Of a stretch of DNA of 5,360 nt, positions 5,168 through 5,360 are shown piece after piece (the first letter of the stretch is position 1; each line of letters begins with the position of its first letter). The stretch spans positions 1-5,360 of the forward strand of contig CALXSO010000006.1 in the NCBI GenBank assembly GCA_944391155.1, read 5' to 3'. The position numbers were made by a program, and so were the translations under genes. The stretch is from an uncultured Clostridia bacterium. Lineage in GTDB: Bacteria; Bacillota; Clostridia; TANB77; CAG-508. The notes under the pieces are model-generated. The model was not told the DNA's origin. It saw only the letters and a list, made by a program, of their open reading frames with translations, and made no database searches.

Positions 5168-5360
5168 AGAACTAAAAGTATTTATATATCTAATTTCAAA
5201 CAACTTATATAATAATAGAAATAAAAACAAGAGAATTAGATATTTTTAATAAAAAATCAAAATAAATTCTTCTAAATAGAGTACTAAAATTTAAAAATAG
5301 AAAATGCTCTTCAAATTTAAATATATTAATTAAATAAAATTTTGCAAATATTTTGTGTTG
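5168..5360. other. AT-rich stretch with no gene seen
   Basis: About 190 bases carry no ORF with a ribosome binding site and no promoter with both boxes. The only structure is a perfect 10-base inverted repeat, ATATCTAATT (5186-5195) and AATTAGATAT (5234-5243), followed by TTTTT at 5243-5247, with a 38-base spacer. Confidence 0.6.

Overview
The window is very AT-rich and A/T-ending codons dominate. It carries the gene order tadA - SRP RNA - dnaX - ybaB/ebfC - recR, which is classic for low-GC Gram-positive bacteria (the Bacillus subtilis equivalent is tadA-scr-dnaX-yaaK-recR). The extreme A+T content, strong AAAGGAG-type ribosome binding sites, the short SRP RNA and the Gly/Met-rich N-terminus of the YbaB protein together suggest a member of the Clostridia, perhaps an uncultured gut lineage. 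The genus cannot be fixed from this sequence alone.

Left part (1-1878). A 50-codon lysine-rich small gene with a near-perfect ribosome binding site comes first. A consensus sigma-A promoter (TTGACT-N17-TATAAT) then drives tadA, the tRNA adenosine deaminase that makes the wobble inosine of tRNA-Arg. A gap of about 260 bases without a convincing gene follows. Next is a perfect consensus promoter (TTGACA-N17-TATAAT) and an unrecognised single-pass membrane-anchored protein. Its most likely start is the ATG at 1117, not the in-frame ATG at 1099.

Middle part (1888-3753). A third promoter (TTGTAA-N17-TATAAT) is followed by the 4.5S-like SRP RNA. Its closing helix, followed directly by a T run, also looks like an intrinsic terminator. 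Only about 22 bases separate this T run from dnaX, leaving little room for a separate promoter, so dnaX is probably transcribed by read-through from the SRP RNA promoter.

Right part (3754-5360). ybaB/ebfC and recR follow dnaX in a tight same-strand operon. The products belong together functionally: DnaX is the clamp loader ATPase, YbaB is a nucleoid-associated DNA-binding protein, and RecR acts in RecF-pathway gap repair. After recR there is no gene. A 36-base palindromic unit in two tandem copies abuts the recR stop codon. Then come an A-rich block of about 2.7 degenerate copies of a ~78-base direct repeat, a strong bidirectional intrinsic terminator at 5123-5167, and about 190 bases of featureless AT-rich DNA.

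No CRISPR array, transposase, tRNA or defence gene is visible. The window is mostly ordinary housekeeping DNA. The points worth attention are the lineage-specific membrane protein inserted into a conserved gene order and the two kinds of repeat behind recR.
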